The notes under the pieces were generated by a model, which had not been told where the DNA came from, did no database searches, and saw only the letters and a program-made list of their open reading frames with translations. From the NCBI GenBank assembly GCA_039621445.1, contig CP154954.1, positions 50,385,847 to 50,449,846 on the forward strand: a DNA stretch of 64,000 bases, read 5' to 3'. Position numbers and translations under genes: made by a program. This document shows, piece after piece, positions 52,984-63,760 of the stretch; the first letter of the stretch is position 1, and each line of letters begins with the position of its first letter. The stretch comes from Euglena gracilis. Taxonomy: Eukaryota; Euglenida; Euglenophyceae; Euglenales.

Positions 52984-53349
52984 TGCATCAACTTAGGCGG
53001 CACATCTCGCACTTAAGCTTTTTTCGGTCGATTTGAGCAATTTCGCACATCGACCAAAAACCACTTTGACCGCTGGTGTTACAAGGGGTGAGAGCGAGAG
53101 GCAGCAGGATTGGACAAAATGCAGGGAATTTCTCGTTTTTGGCCCCGGCTCTCTGTGTTTTTTTTTGCTGTTTTCCGTCGGAATGAAAGACCCCCAGACC
53201 TGTCCCCCCCCCAAACTGAGAAAACACCAAAACCCCGGTACCGCCTCCCCCCATTTTGTGCATACGGCTCTCCTCACCGATTGTTGGCGGCCCTGGCTGG
53301 TCCCCTTGGGGGATTTTGACGCACTGTTTTTTTTTTGCCGGCCTCGGAC

Positions 53350-53816
53350 CTGTATTTTTGGATGTCAGCCAGAGCGCAGGGAACCAGGATGGGAGGTTAG
53401 GATGCCAAATTGCGTCACTGGACAAGTATGCAGAATGGAAGGTGCGCCTGGGGATTTTGTTAAGGCTAGAAGGGCCCATGCAGGGTGAAGGGAAAGTGGT
53501 TTTGAAGGGGAGGAAAGGGTCGCGAGTCCCCACCGAACTTGCAGCGGGGAAATGTCTGGATGACTTGTATCGTGATGAAATGGGAGAGGAATCACCCAAA
53601 TTTCACTGGAATGATTCATTGCAGCCGTCTTTTGGACAAGAAAGAATGTCGATGTGCGCAATTTCACACAGCAACCACTCTACGGAATATGAGGTCGATT
53701 TGCGCAAATGCACACACCGTCAATATGTGCGCATTTGCGAAAACCGACCTGAGGTACCTTTGTACAAAGGGGTGCAATCAAGTATCATGGCACATGAACA
53801 GGCATCGCTGCATTGA
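53350..53816 (+). CDS. ORF of the 2.8-kb element, unrecognised
   Basis: The plus frame reads FLDVSQSAGNQDGRLGCQIA, SLDKYAEWKVRLGILLRLEG, KVVLKGRKGSRVPTELAAGK and CLDDLYRDEMGEESPKFHWN, and continues to a stop at 53816. The first 100 residues look like a folded protein. The later part runs into the GCGCA repeats. The minus strand is also open, but its translation is less protein-like. It is probably element-encoded. No catalytic triad is evident. Confidence 0.45.
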
Positions 53817-54542
53817 GCCTTTTGAAATAACAATAACTGGAAGGGCTTTACCCGGAATTGTTCAACCCCCAAAATGACCCCTCAAATTGGCAATTTTCGA
53901 TGGTGGTTGGTCTCAAAAAATTTACAAAAATCAATTTTTGGGCGGTTTGTGGCTGAAAAAATTGTCCCCGGTGGCTTTCATTTTTCTTCCCGGGGGGGGG
54001 GGGGGGGGGGTTTGTGGGTCCCGGCTTGGTTGGTCGGCCTGAGGGGGGGGTTTACAAGTGGGGGGGTTTCTCAGTGGAAGGGGGTTGTAAGAGGGGGGGT
54101 TTACCCGTTCAAAATATTTGCCCAAACCTTTTCTTCTAGAGCCAAGAAAAGGCAGGTGTTGTTTTTCATGTGGTAATATAGAAAACTGGGGAGTATATTT
54201 CCAAATTTCAAGTGGTTGATGTGCGCAAATCGCACATCGACCATTCACATATTTGCGCACACCAGCCATGTGCACTTTGTGTAAGTGGTTCTGGAAAGTT
54301 TTATTTATGCCACAATCATCGCCTAATATAATTGCACGTCACATTGTCCAAATGGTGGAAAGTTGGCCGCCGTCAAACAGGTGTGCATCTCCCCGTTTCC
54401 CCAACCACCCCCACCCACAACTGAATTGAGAGATCCCTCCCTGGGCGATTTCCCCTTCTGCTTGCCGGCTGTATTTGCACGAGTGACTCTCGTGCTACAG
54501 GCAGCACGGACACACCAAAACCCACAGTCGTGACAACCAGGG

Positions 54543-55518
54543 CAGGGGGGGGGGATGCGTTGCGCATTTTTCCGCATTTTTGCGCATTTTTTTTCTCATT
54601 TTTTTGCCCAATTTTGCACATTTTGCCATTTTTGCACATTTTCCACCCAAATCACATGCTCATCGAATAAGAGAAAACCCTTGGGTGATGAGGTGTGGGC
54701 ACTCATCCAATGACGATGAGGACCAGGCATTTGCTTAAGGGATTGCAGTACCCCCCCCCCCCGGGGGGGGCTGGACTGCAGCTAGTCCAAATTTGGCTAG
54801 TGGGTTTTCTAGCAGACCCCCCCCGGGGGGGGGGTCTGCTAGCAGGGCTAGCTAGTGGAAAAAATTTTTCTAGTGACCGGCGCGAAGCGCCGAAAATTTT
54901 TTTTGGGACCCCCAAAAATGGCCAAAAATGGCCAAAAATGCCCGTTTTTGGCCATTTTTGGCCATTTTTGGAACAAAATCGGCCAAAAACCTATTAAAAA
55001 CCTCATTTTTCCTCCGGCGCGCAGCGCCGGAGGAAAATTTTTTTTCCAGTCCGGGGGACCCCCGGACCCCCCCCCCCCCGGGGGGGGGGGGGGTCTAGCT
55101 AGTCCACTTTTTCCAGTGTCTAGCCGATTGGCTAGCCAGTACCCCCCCCCCCCGGGGGGGTCCTTAAGCAAAAGCCTGATGAGGACACGAGGGGTTTCAG
55201 AGACCCCACATTGACACGTAACCAAGGCGGGAATCCCACTCCCCTGGTCACAAGTAAGGGGCAACCATGGCTGACATTGTTGGTTATGGTGAACGGAGAG
55301 TGACGCCTTGGTGATGCATTTTTTGGCCAAAATGCCTTCATTTCAGCTCTTTTTTTGGTGATTTTGGTTTAATTTTGGGTTTACTGTTGGAAAATTTTCT
55401 AAGTCCTTTTTTCCCTTAGGAATGTCACAAACTCAGCGCATTTTTTTGCGCATTTTTTTTTGCGCATTTTTGCGCATTTTTCCCGAGGGCCGTCCAGCAC
55501 ATCCCCCCCCCCCCCCCG
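54543..55518. mobile_element. Array-type transposon with TGCGCATTTTT arrays, middle level of the nest
   Basis: The ends are CAGGGGG...CCCCCG. CCAGGG occurs on both sides (54537-54542 and 55519-55524) as a probable 6-7 bp TSD. TGCGCATTTTT arrays lie inside each end (54556-54640 and 55436-55490). The plan matches the elements at 7445, 12133, 51055 and 58531. The core is occupied by the 54724-55178 insertion. Confidence 0.65.
54724..55178. mobile_element. CAGGC(A/T)TTTGCTTAAGG transposon, perfect 8-bp TSD, inner level
   Basis: The ends are CAGGCATTTGCTTAAGG and CCTTAAGCAAAAGCCTG. TSD ATGAGGAC is perfect at 54716-54723 and 55179-55186. The interior has GGCTAGC/GCTAGC repeats and GGCGCGAAGCGCC and GGCGCGCAGCGCC hairpins with no ORF. 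It is a 455-bp hAT-type MITE with CAG...CTG ends. Confidence 0.92.
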
Positions 55519-56535
55519 CCAGGGTGCACAACCCACCTGTTTCATGGACAATGCCACCAATTTGTCGCTCCAGGCGTATCATACATTTGTAAGGATGATA
55601 GTTTGAGACCTTTGTGTTTCATAATTTGTATCGTGAGGTGTAAACCTTACATATTGCTGTTTCACAGGTGCAGTTGGCGGTTCAAGGATTTTGTAAAAAA
55701 AATGTCCATTTGCGCAATTGCGCACATCGACAAAGAAAAAGGCTTAAGTGCTTAAGTTTAAGCGATGCGGCGCCTAAGATCAACAATGAAATTGGTCATG
55801 CATCTAAAAATGGGCAGTTTATGACGCAGAACGATACATTTTGTTCTGCTTTGAACGTTTCAAAAAAAAATAACCCATTTTGGGTCATTTCCCCCAAAAT
55901 CCCAAGTGGGTCTGATTTGGGGGTTGCATAGTCATCTGTTTCGGTATATCTGTTTTGGTGTGGCAAACCTGTTGCCTTATTTTTCTCTGTATCCAATGAT
56001 ATGAATGGGCCTCAAACATGGTTGTTTTGAACAACTTCACTTCTGGATATGGCCAGCAATCCAGCCACACCGCGATTATTATTATTATTATTATTTTTAA
56101 TATCCAGCAGTTCTCAGACAAACTCCGCGAAAATATCCCCCTCCCGGGGTGTACATGGTGCAGCCAGGCTGAGTCGAAAAAATCACCATTATGCACCAAG
56201 TTTTTCACAACAGGGGACTAAGTCGCCGAAAATGATGTCCTTGAGGGTACATTGGGGTTTTCGCCTCAAATTTTTGGCTGAAATATTGCCACCCAGCTGG
56301 ATTTAGGGGTTTTTGAAAACAGTTTTGGAGTTTCAGGGTACCAGTGAGGTCCCACCGGCTGCACATGTTTTGGCTGGACTGGATGCCCGTAAACGGCTGG
56401 ACCCCCACTCCCGGACACCGACTGCAGGGGACCCGGGGGGGGGGGGGTCCAGCCAGCACTTTGTAACCAGCACCTTTTTCCATCTGGAAACTTTTTCCAG
56501 CTGGACAACTGGGGGTGTCCTGGACGAATTTCCTC

Positions 56536-56800
56536 GAGAATTTGTCTGAAGTGGGACAGCCCCAAGTGGAACTGCCAGCAACCCCCCATGGGCGTGTGCC
56601 ATGACCCGGAGCAGGAGATCGGCGTGGGCGACATCGCAATGATCGTGACCAACCTGCCGGAGGCCGAGCTGGCCCTCCCGCCCCTCGCCCCGGCCACGAA
56701 GTGCCTCCCGGCGTGGAGGTCCACCCGCCGGGCCCACCGCTTTGCCGAGCTCTGCCACTACGCCCCGATCTGCGTGGCGGCGGAGAGAGTGCTCTGGTGA
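56536..56800 (+). CDS. GC3-rich exon, unrecognised protein
   Basis: The plus frame reads WDSPKWNCQQPPMGVCHDPE, then QEIGVGDIAMIVTNLPEAEL and HRFAELCHYAPICVAAERVL, with nearly every third base G or C, which is strong evidence of coding in this frame. A CTG followed by five bases (CTGAAGTG|GGAC) fits a nonconventional acceptor. The domain is unknown. It may belong with the 52.3-52.98 kb exon on the same strand, the 2.8-kb element lying in the intron between. The exon may end before the in-frame stop. Confidence 0.6.
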
Positions 56801-56910
56801 CCCCTGGCCGAACTGGGGGCCGGCTTCTTTCCTGAACCTCACCTGCATGCGAGAGCGTGTTGAGGCAATGCCATCAGCGGTGGCTACAAATAATGGTTCT
56901 AATGGTGAAT

Positions 56911-57204
56911 TCAAAATAATGAACGTTTCAAATTCGTTTCAATTCTCCATTTCCCCCCTTTCCGTCTGGCGTTTGATCTCCCACGTTTCCTGGATTTCTT
57001 TGGGCAGCCAACCTGAACACAACACAATGCACCATACATTTCTTCATGGTGAATGGAGCCAGAGGCTGATGTCGATGCCCTTTCTCGAGTCACAACACAG
57101 AAGCCCATGTTTAGATTGTGCTCAGGTTTGGATGTCTCCCCCGTTCTTTGACATCTCTTTGATGTGTAATGGTGTCTCTTTGGTACTGATGATTGGTATG
57201 TCAC
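56911..57204 (-). CDS. Candidate basic exon, weak
   Basis: The minus frame contains EEMYGALCCVQVGCPKKSRK and RGRSNARRKGGKWRIETNLK. It is basic and Cys-containing. The plus strand is also open, so strand and coding status are unsure. Confidence 0.25.
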   Translation of the reverse strand: MTYQSSVPKRHHYTSKRCQRTGETSKPEHNLNMGFCVVTRERASTSASGSIHHEEMYGALCCVQVGCPKKSRKRGRSNARRKGGKWRIETNLKRSLF

Positions 57205-57229
57205 TAGTTTGTTTATAAAATGTTTTGTG

Positions 57230-58500
57230 AATGTTTTCCCCCTACATTTTATCTCCTTTTTTTGTTACTGAAGCCAGAAAAACTTTCCTTGAAGTTTAAA
57301 AGCGCATTAAATGAGCATTTTTTATTTATTTAAAATAAACAAAATGTCTCAAACACACTGACTTGAGAAGTTGGAAAATTGTCACCTGTTGCGAGAAAAA
57401 TCAGAGCATTCTTCGAGCTTGAGAAACGTCCACAGCTAATTTAGATGTTACCAATTTTTGAAACCCCTTGAGCCCAAGTTTTTGCAGACATTTTTTTTGT
57501 GTGCGTTTTTGTGTTTTTTTTAAAATCCCTTTATTGTGCACCCCCCCCCCTCCCCGCTTATTTCGCCCATTTCCCCCCAAGGTGGGCCTGGCATCCCCCG
57601 CCCCTGCACTGAGCATGTTGGAGTCAAGTAGGGACATCCAAGCCACAGACTGGAATAGGGGGTTTCCTGAAGCCAGAGGGCATCCTACTCCGAGGGGGGG
57701 AGCCAGCCAGCCTGCATCTTTTTCCCAGCCAGCACCTCCCAGCCGGGCTGGACGGAAATGCAAATTTTAATTCCCGTCCCAGGAATTTGTCTGACGAGGC
57801 ATTCAGTGGGGGCCAGGGATTTTTTTTTGGACCGCTGGGGGGGGAGGAGTTGGGGGGGAGGGTGGGTGGGTCCGCCTCCCCCGGGGGGATTGGGCCGAGT
57901 GGAGTGGGTTACCCCCAGGGGGGTGTCTATTTCCACCCCCTAATACCTATTGTTGATTTTTTGTCTATGTTTTGTGCTTTGTGTGCCGAACCTTTTTTTT
58001 TGGACTCCATACCTCCAAAATGGTTCCCCTGGACACCCGGGGAGAGGGGTATCCCATGGTTGGTTGGAGGACCACCCCGCTTTGAAGCATTTCTTTCTGA
58101 TGTGCTTAGGTAATAACATCCTGGGACACCGGAAGGCTGATGCTTCGGCAGGGGATTTGTGGAACCACATTTTCACGTCTTCGTGACGCCATTCCTTCCA
58201 AAATAAAGTATTGAAAGGACTGTTCATGATTTTCCTGGATGAACATCAAACCCTGCTTATGGGTTCGGACCAGTTGACCTCAACACCCTGGCGACCTGGG
58301 CCGTTGTTAAGAGCCTTGTTCCATATGAAGCATTTGTCGGTCTCGGGTGGCAGCCTTTCCTGCCTTCCTGCCCCCCATGCCTCCCCCTTTGGGTTTGCAA
58401 TGTGTATGGGAGAGAAGGGCTCTCCTTGGCACCACTGAAACAATCTTCAATCTTGGGCTTCCCCCAAGGGCTTCTGGAGAATTGAGCACTTTCTGATGTT
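57230..58500. other. No confident gene
   Basis: AT-rich stretch at 57290-57350, G/C runs and CCAGCCAGCAC phrases at 57700-57750. Open frames at 57787-58240 are unsupported. Confidence 0.45.
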
Positions 58501-58530
58501 CTGATGACTTTTCCTCTCAAGGACATGTTC

Positions 58531-59330
58531 CAGGGATCCTCACACGTCCTGAAAAGGAAATTCACGGAAATTCACGGAGGATCACGGAAATGGGCGGAAA
58601 GCCGTTTTCACGGAAATCACGGAAATTCACGGAAATTCACGGATGAGGAGGAGGGTTCGGAAAAATTTTTGGTCTTTTTTTGGATGTGTTTTGTTTGTGC
58701 AGACCCATTTTGATGGGATGCTTTGCTCATTCTGCCTTTCCAAACAGACAATGTCATTCAATTCATTTTTCTTCCTAGCCAGGACACCCCACTGAAGCAG
58801 TTGGATTTTCGGGAGTCGGTGAAGAAGCAAAACCTCACCCAGACAATCACAGATGATTTTGTGGCCGTTTTCCTCCATTCTGGTCTCCCGGTCATAAAAT
58901 TGGACCTCGAAAGCATCAGAGGTGTTATCCAAAAATACACACAAGTTGAGGGCGTCTGGGTTTTATGACCTTCCACCTTCCCGCCCAGGCTGCATGCGGA
59001 AGGGTCAATCGCTATATCGGTCTGCTGACAGGGTTTTGGCAACCCATTTAGGGGCAATCAAGAAAAAAATCCAAGGACAAAAGTTTTTTTCCCCCTCCTG
59101 TACGTTTTTTATTTTCATATACAGGTGTGAATAGGAACTGGGGGATCTCCAGGACTATATTATGGAGAAACGATCTGCTGCCACAACCACCCAAATATGG
59201 CTCCAGTGCAGAATGGAATGTGGCCTTTGACCTTTTCCGGAAACAGGAAATACACGGAAAATCACGGAAAATCACGGAAAATCACGGATACATTTTGGCC
59301 TCGGCCAGCACGGACGTGTGAGGATCCCTG
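58531..59330 (+). mobile_element. DNA transposon with CACGGAAATT arrays and 7-bp TSD
   Basis: The TIRs are perfect over 19 bp, CAGGGATCCTCACACGTCC. TSD CATGTTC is perfect at 58524-58530 and 59331-59337. Arrays of CACGGAAATT-like units lie inside both ends (58560-58643 and 59250-59288), in the same orientation. The core carries a hAT-like C-terminal exon at 58779-58968. At 800 bp it is too short for a full hAT transposase. Confidence 0.92.
58779..58968 (+). CDS. hAT/CGGBP1-like C-terminal segment
   Basis: It follows a conventional acceptor TCATTTTTCTTCCTAG| and reads QDTPLKQLDFRESVKKQNLT, QTITDDFVAVFLHSGLPVIK and LDLESIRGVIQKYTQVEG. The pattern FV..F..SGLP..KLD...+..I.KY is that of the hAT/CGGBP1 family segment after the zinc finger. 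A stop at 58968 ends it. Family resemblance resumes weakly in another frame (DLPPSRPGCMRK), suggesting a further intron or decay. It complements the zinc-finger half at 51196-51722, but the two sit in different elements. Confidence 0.5.
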
Positions 59331-59356
59331 CATGTTCTAACTGCTGACCGTGCAAT

Positions 59357-60139
59357 CACCCCCCCCCCCCCGGGGCAATTGACGCCCCCCGGGCAATTGA
59401 TGCCCCCGGGCAATTGTCACCCCTGGCTGTGCTGGCCAATTTGTCACCCCGGGAAATTGTCACCCCCTTCCGCAGGGTTGGATGGGAAGCCCCCCAGAAA
59501 TGGGGGAGGGGGGAAGGGGGGGTCCCCCCCCCCCCAAGGGGGGAAAGGGGGCGGCCCCCCCCCCCCCAGTTTCGGAAGAGGGCCTCCCAACCTCCCTCCC
59601 CCTCCTCTGCGGGGGCAAAGAATTTTCCGGCGCTTCGCGCCGGGAGTGTATTTTAGGACATTTTTTGAGGCTCAACATGAAATTTTGGCAAAATGGCCAA
59701 AAAATGACCATGAATCGGGACAGGTGGGGAGGGGACAGGTGGGGACCCCCCCTAGTTTCGGAAGGGGGATCCCCCCCGGAGATTCCCATACAACCCCTTT
59801 TTTCACCCCCCCCCCCCCCGTTTGCAGTATTGCAATGTGAAATTTCTTTTCACTGACACAACTCGATTGATCTTCTGTTTCTTTACAACGTGCTGAGAAC
59901 TTTCACATACAATATCACAACCATAGCTGCATTTTTTTTTACTGCATTCACTTGCGTTTCAGATGGTGTTCTTGGTCATTTGGTTTAAATGTGGCTTGCA
60001 TAGGTGGCAATTGACGCCCCCGGGCAATAATACGAGCAATTGTCACCACACCTCTGTGCCGGCCAAATTGTCACCGGGAAATTGTCACCCCCCTCTGTGC
60101 TGCCCAATTTGTCACGCGACAATTGCCGGGGGGGGGGCG
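59357..60139. mobile_element. Element with GGGCAATTGACGCCCC repeats and CCCCCCCCGG ends
   Basis: The left end is CCCCCCCCCGGGGCAATTGA and the right end, complemented, is CCCCCCCCCGGCAATTGTCG. CAATTG(T/A)CACCCC units lie inside both ends (59380-59465 and 60008-60125). The core has a GGCGCTTCGCGCCGGG hairpin and a conventional-looking acceptor CATTCACTTGCGTTTCAG at 59944-59961. No TSD is resolved in the C runs. Confidence 0.6.
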
Positions 60140-61660
60140 GGTACTCAGTGTCCGACCCCCCCCCCCCCCCCGGGTGACTTGACTGGGTTTTTTTGGGCTC
60201 CATCCCCCCCCCCCCCCGGAGGGTGGGGTGGCCAAAGTGACCCATGGCCGGCGGTGGTAGGAAGTGGGTGGCTTTTGAACTGGCTTTTGAAAATGACTGA
60301 CGGGTTTTTTTGAAAGTGAACACCGACCCCTCCCAGGGTGTTAGTCGGGCGTTGGTTTTGTACAGGGGAGGGGAGGTCTGACCCCCCCCCTTTAGGGGGA
60401 GGGGGGTCCAGAAACCAGAGCCGAGGGGGACTCCTTCATCATGGAACCTAAAAACTTTTTCTTTTCCGGAGTTTCGTGCCGGCGGACTTCTTTTTATTTT
60501 ATTTTTTTTTGATTGAAAAAAAGGCACCTGAAAACGGAACCTTGGGCATTTTATGAAGCTTCTCAAAGATAAAATTCCGGCGCTTTGCGCCGGTGATTTT
60601 ACCAGGGGGCAGGGGGGCCCCCTCCCCCTCTCACTTAATACCCCGCCCCTCCCCCCCTGGGGGTTGGTAAAGGAATGGTATAGTGGGTACTGGGTTTTTA
60701 AAAAGGAACTGACTGGGTTTTGGCCGGGGGGGGGGGCAAAGAAAGAATGAATGAATCACAAAAGGGAGATGATGGCGAAGTCCAGGAAACGCCATTATTT
60801 TCACAGTCGTGGTCAAGCTTCCCTTTCCATTGGACTCCAGAGTCGCCGACCCCCCCCCCCCGAGGGGGTGGTGACTGATTGGTTTTGCAAAAAAAACAGT
60901 GGCTAACTGGTTTTTGAGCGAGAGTGAAGGCGACGGGGTCCGCCATGCTGCTGGCTCCGGTCTGTGTTTTTTTAAGTGTGGACCAACAAATGTTCCACAC
61001 CGTTCATCCCACCGGGGCCTCCCCCGCACACCGCGTTATAGCCCATCTCGTCCTTCCCGCTGCCGAAGGCCGTCGGCCACGGCGTTTGGGCCAGGGTTCG
61101 ATACAAGTGGGGTGTACAGGGTAGAGAAGGGGGAGGGGGAGGGGGTGACACACCACCACTCCCCCTGGAATGGGGGGTCCGGACCCCCAAGCACAATTGT
61201 TTAAAGCAAAATATTTCATTTTTTTTTTCAGGTTTTTAAAGGCGTTTTTTTTTTAAAGTGTTTTAAGGGGTTTGAAGGTTTTTTTGAATTTTTTTTAAAA
61301 AATTTTCAGTCATCTGTTTTCCAAGGGCGGTCAAAGATCCATCCGGGCATCGAACCAATGTTGGCCCAGGATGAAAATCAAAAAGTTTTAAAACCCATTT
61401 TTTCTTTGAGGTGTGGAAAGACAATGTTTCAGCGATGCAAGAAATCATTTTTCCCCCCATGGAGTTGATTTGTTTTTTGCTCAGATTTGCAACGACTTCT
61501 TTGCTCAAATTTCGTAAATTTTTCCAGGATAATTTTTTAAGGTTTTTTTTTTCGGTTTTTTTAGGCATTTTGGCAGGGATTTTTTTGGGTTTTTTTTTTC
61601 AGGCACCTTAATAATGAAAATAATTTTATAAATAAACAATAATAAAATAATTAAATAAAA
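60140..61660. other. G/C-run and T-rich spacer, no confident gene
   Basis: A GGCGCTTTGCGCCGG hairpin at 60579, a single CAGGGTTCGATACAAG end at 61092 and T/A runs at 61210-61640. A plus-strand frame at 60905-61130 is GC-rich but lacks support. Confidence 0.45.
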
Positions 61661-61747
61661 ATGCCCTACCCCCCATCGCCACCACCTACCAGTGAGCTTT
61701 GCCCCGAAAACTTTGTGCATCTTTGCCATTTCTTTTTTGCCCAAAAA

Positions 61748-62350
61748 GTGTCCAGGATTTTTCCCGCCTTTTTAAGGATCCGTCCAGGATTTTTCCCGGC
61801 GGATTTAAGGAAAGTCCAATTTCCTCCAGTGAATGACCCCCCCAAAAAATCTTCGGCGCTGCGCGCCGATTTGCAGCAGGAATTCTTCTTCCTCACAGGA
61901 ATCGGTGTTGTACCTCCTGCCTCTGCTCTTCAAAATTATTTTGTAAATTTAATTTTTTTTCTATCTGCTTGCAATCAAAACCCAAGGGACAGAAAAAAAC
62001 AACCCTGCCAGGAAGCTGTCCTTCCCAACCGCCCCAAACCCCTTTGAAGCGTGCGTTAGCCCACAGCGTGCACTCCACCCCAAAGGGACCGTGTGCATAA
62101 GTTGTTTGCCCAAAACCGCTTCGTGTCTATCGGCGGTCTTATCACCCCAGCGGAATGTACACTTTCTGTTTGGTTTCACCAGGTGCAGCCATGCTTTCTC
62201 GTTCAACTGCTGGTTGTTGCAAACCCTTTGCGGGTTTTTTTTCAGCTGTCCAGTATTTTTTCCCACCTGGTTTAAGCGAGCGTTCAGGATTTTTCCCGGC
62301 ATTTTAAGGATTCGTCCAATATTTTTCCCGGCAGAATTTTTCCCGTCGGC
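61748..62350. repeat. GGATTTTTCCCGGCATTTTAAGG repeats in two blocks
   Basis: Units of GTCCAGGATTTTTCCCG and TTTAAGGATCC spaced about 32 bp apart lie at 61748-61815 and 62245-62345, in the same orientation. The middle holds a GGCGCTGCGCGCCG hairpin and unassigned sequence. This is the array-core-array plan again; the ends are lost in C runs at 62370-62405. Confidence 0.5.
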
Positions 62351-62579
62351 AATTGTTCCCGGTCAGATTCCCCCCCCCCCCCGGTAGATTGTTGCCCCCC
62401 CCCCCCTGTTGGACCAGAGGGGGTCCGACCCACCCCTCCCCCCACCTGCCCAAGCAAGCGAACCCTGGTGTGAGCCCGAACCAAAAACCACCCAAACTAC
62501 TGTTGCCCTTGGCGACCCTCTCATGGCCCAATCTCCTGCGGCAGCCCATTCGTGGGCTGACCCCCAACAGGAAACGCCG

Positions 62580-62955
62580 TCAAACCAACCTGCCCCCTTG
62601 CGGAGCTCTTTCTGCGGGTCCGAACCAAGTTGAAACCGCAGCGCAACGGATTGACTGACTGACTGAATTTGAGACTGGTGTGTCGACCATTTCTTTTCCC
62701 CCTGTCCCTCGGTAACGCTTCCTTCTGCTGCCGTTGATGCCGGCGTGCAATGAAGGGCCCTGCGGCGGCGCTACCCCCCTGGCCCTCGCCAGCCAAAGGG
62801 TTCTCACACCAGCCCGGTCCATCGGGCGCGTTTGTCGACAAGACACCTCAGCGTTGGCGGTGAGGCACCGCTGCTGTCCATGCGCCGCACTGCCTGACGT
62901 GGGCCGGGGGCCGTCTGTCGTGACAAGCGTTTCCTTTGCCAGCTGCAGCGTTCAT
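62580..62955 (-). CDS. Candidate GC-rich exon, weak
   Basis: The minus frame reads LAKETLVTTDGPRPTSGSAA, then TANAEVSCRQTRPMDRAGVR and LHAGINGSRRKRYRGTGGKE. It is open and compositionally protein-like, with no domain. The opposite strand is also open. Confidence 0.3.
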
Positions 62956-63479
62956 TGAAGTGTCAGGGAAGTGACGTTCAAAGCACCCTTAGGGGTAAGT
63001 GGGCCGCATGCGAGAAGCATTTGATGATTGATGAACTCTTCAATTTTTTAAAAAAGATTTGAAAGAATTAAAGCAACCCGTTGCTTCGATTTTTGGTTTC
63101 ACTGGATATTTCGAAGGGTTTGCTTTAATTTGGACCTAACGGTCCACAAAAAATGCTTTTTTTCCGATGAAGGAAGGGAGGAGCAGGTTGTTAAGTAAAA
63201 TGCTTGCCTTCGGACTCAAAAAAATGAGCAAGATTGTCAACTTGGGACGTTTTGTTGCTCATGGTTGGTTGGATTCGTTTCTTGTTCTTTACCTGCATTT
63301 TTAGGGTGATTAAATTTGGATTTTGCCCTGGTCCCGTGGCTTGAATTGGGGGGGGGGTTACTGGGGGCGGGTCCAAATTGGTCATGTATGAAACTGGTTG
63401 GGAAAGAATTGGTTGGACAAATCGCCAAAGCATTTTTTCCTCCATTTTAAGGGTCAGGTTCTATTTTTTTCATTCTCCT

Positions 63480-63760
63480 CTCCACAGGTTTTTTTTTCAA
63501 TGGACCATTTTCTGGTATCCAAAGCTCAACTCTCATATTTGGGTAAAGACATCCCAAATGGCTGTTTTCTGGATGTATTCTGATCTAATTAATTCAGGAA
63601 AAGAGGCTGATGGCTCAGTTGCAGTGTGCTCGGTGCAGGACCAAAGGGTCGTGCGTTTGATTCTGTCTCAGCATCATGTTTTTAAGCAGGGGACCACCCA
63701 GTTTTTTCCAGGCCTATTTCCACAGGTTGGGTTCCCAAATATTTCCGGATCATTTTAAGA
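63480..63760 (+). CDS. Candidate exon, weak
   Basis: Plus frames give MDHFLVSKAQLSYLGKDIPN and, in another frame, SGKEADGSVAVCSVQDQRVV / RLILSQHHVFKQGTTQFF. A pyrimidine tract ending in CTCCACAG precedes at 63486. The two frames would need an intron between them. No family is recognised. From 62960 to 63480 and from 63760 to 64000 nothing is identified. Confidence 0.3.

Larger units (their letters stand above)
52992..55778. mobile_element. 2.8-kb element with CTTAGGCG ends; outer level of a nest
   Basis: The left end is CTTAGGCGGCACATCTCGC and the right end, complemented, is CTTAGGCGCCGCATCGC. ATCAA directly flanks both sides (52987-52991 and 55779-55783), a possible short TSD. Units of the type GCGCA..CATCGACC occur near both ends (53035, 53690-53745, 54215-54260, 55705-55730). 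It contains a plus-strand ORF and a complete second element (54543-55518) that itself contains a third. Confidence 0.6.
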
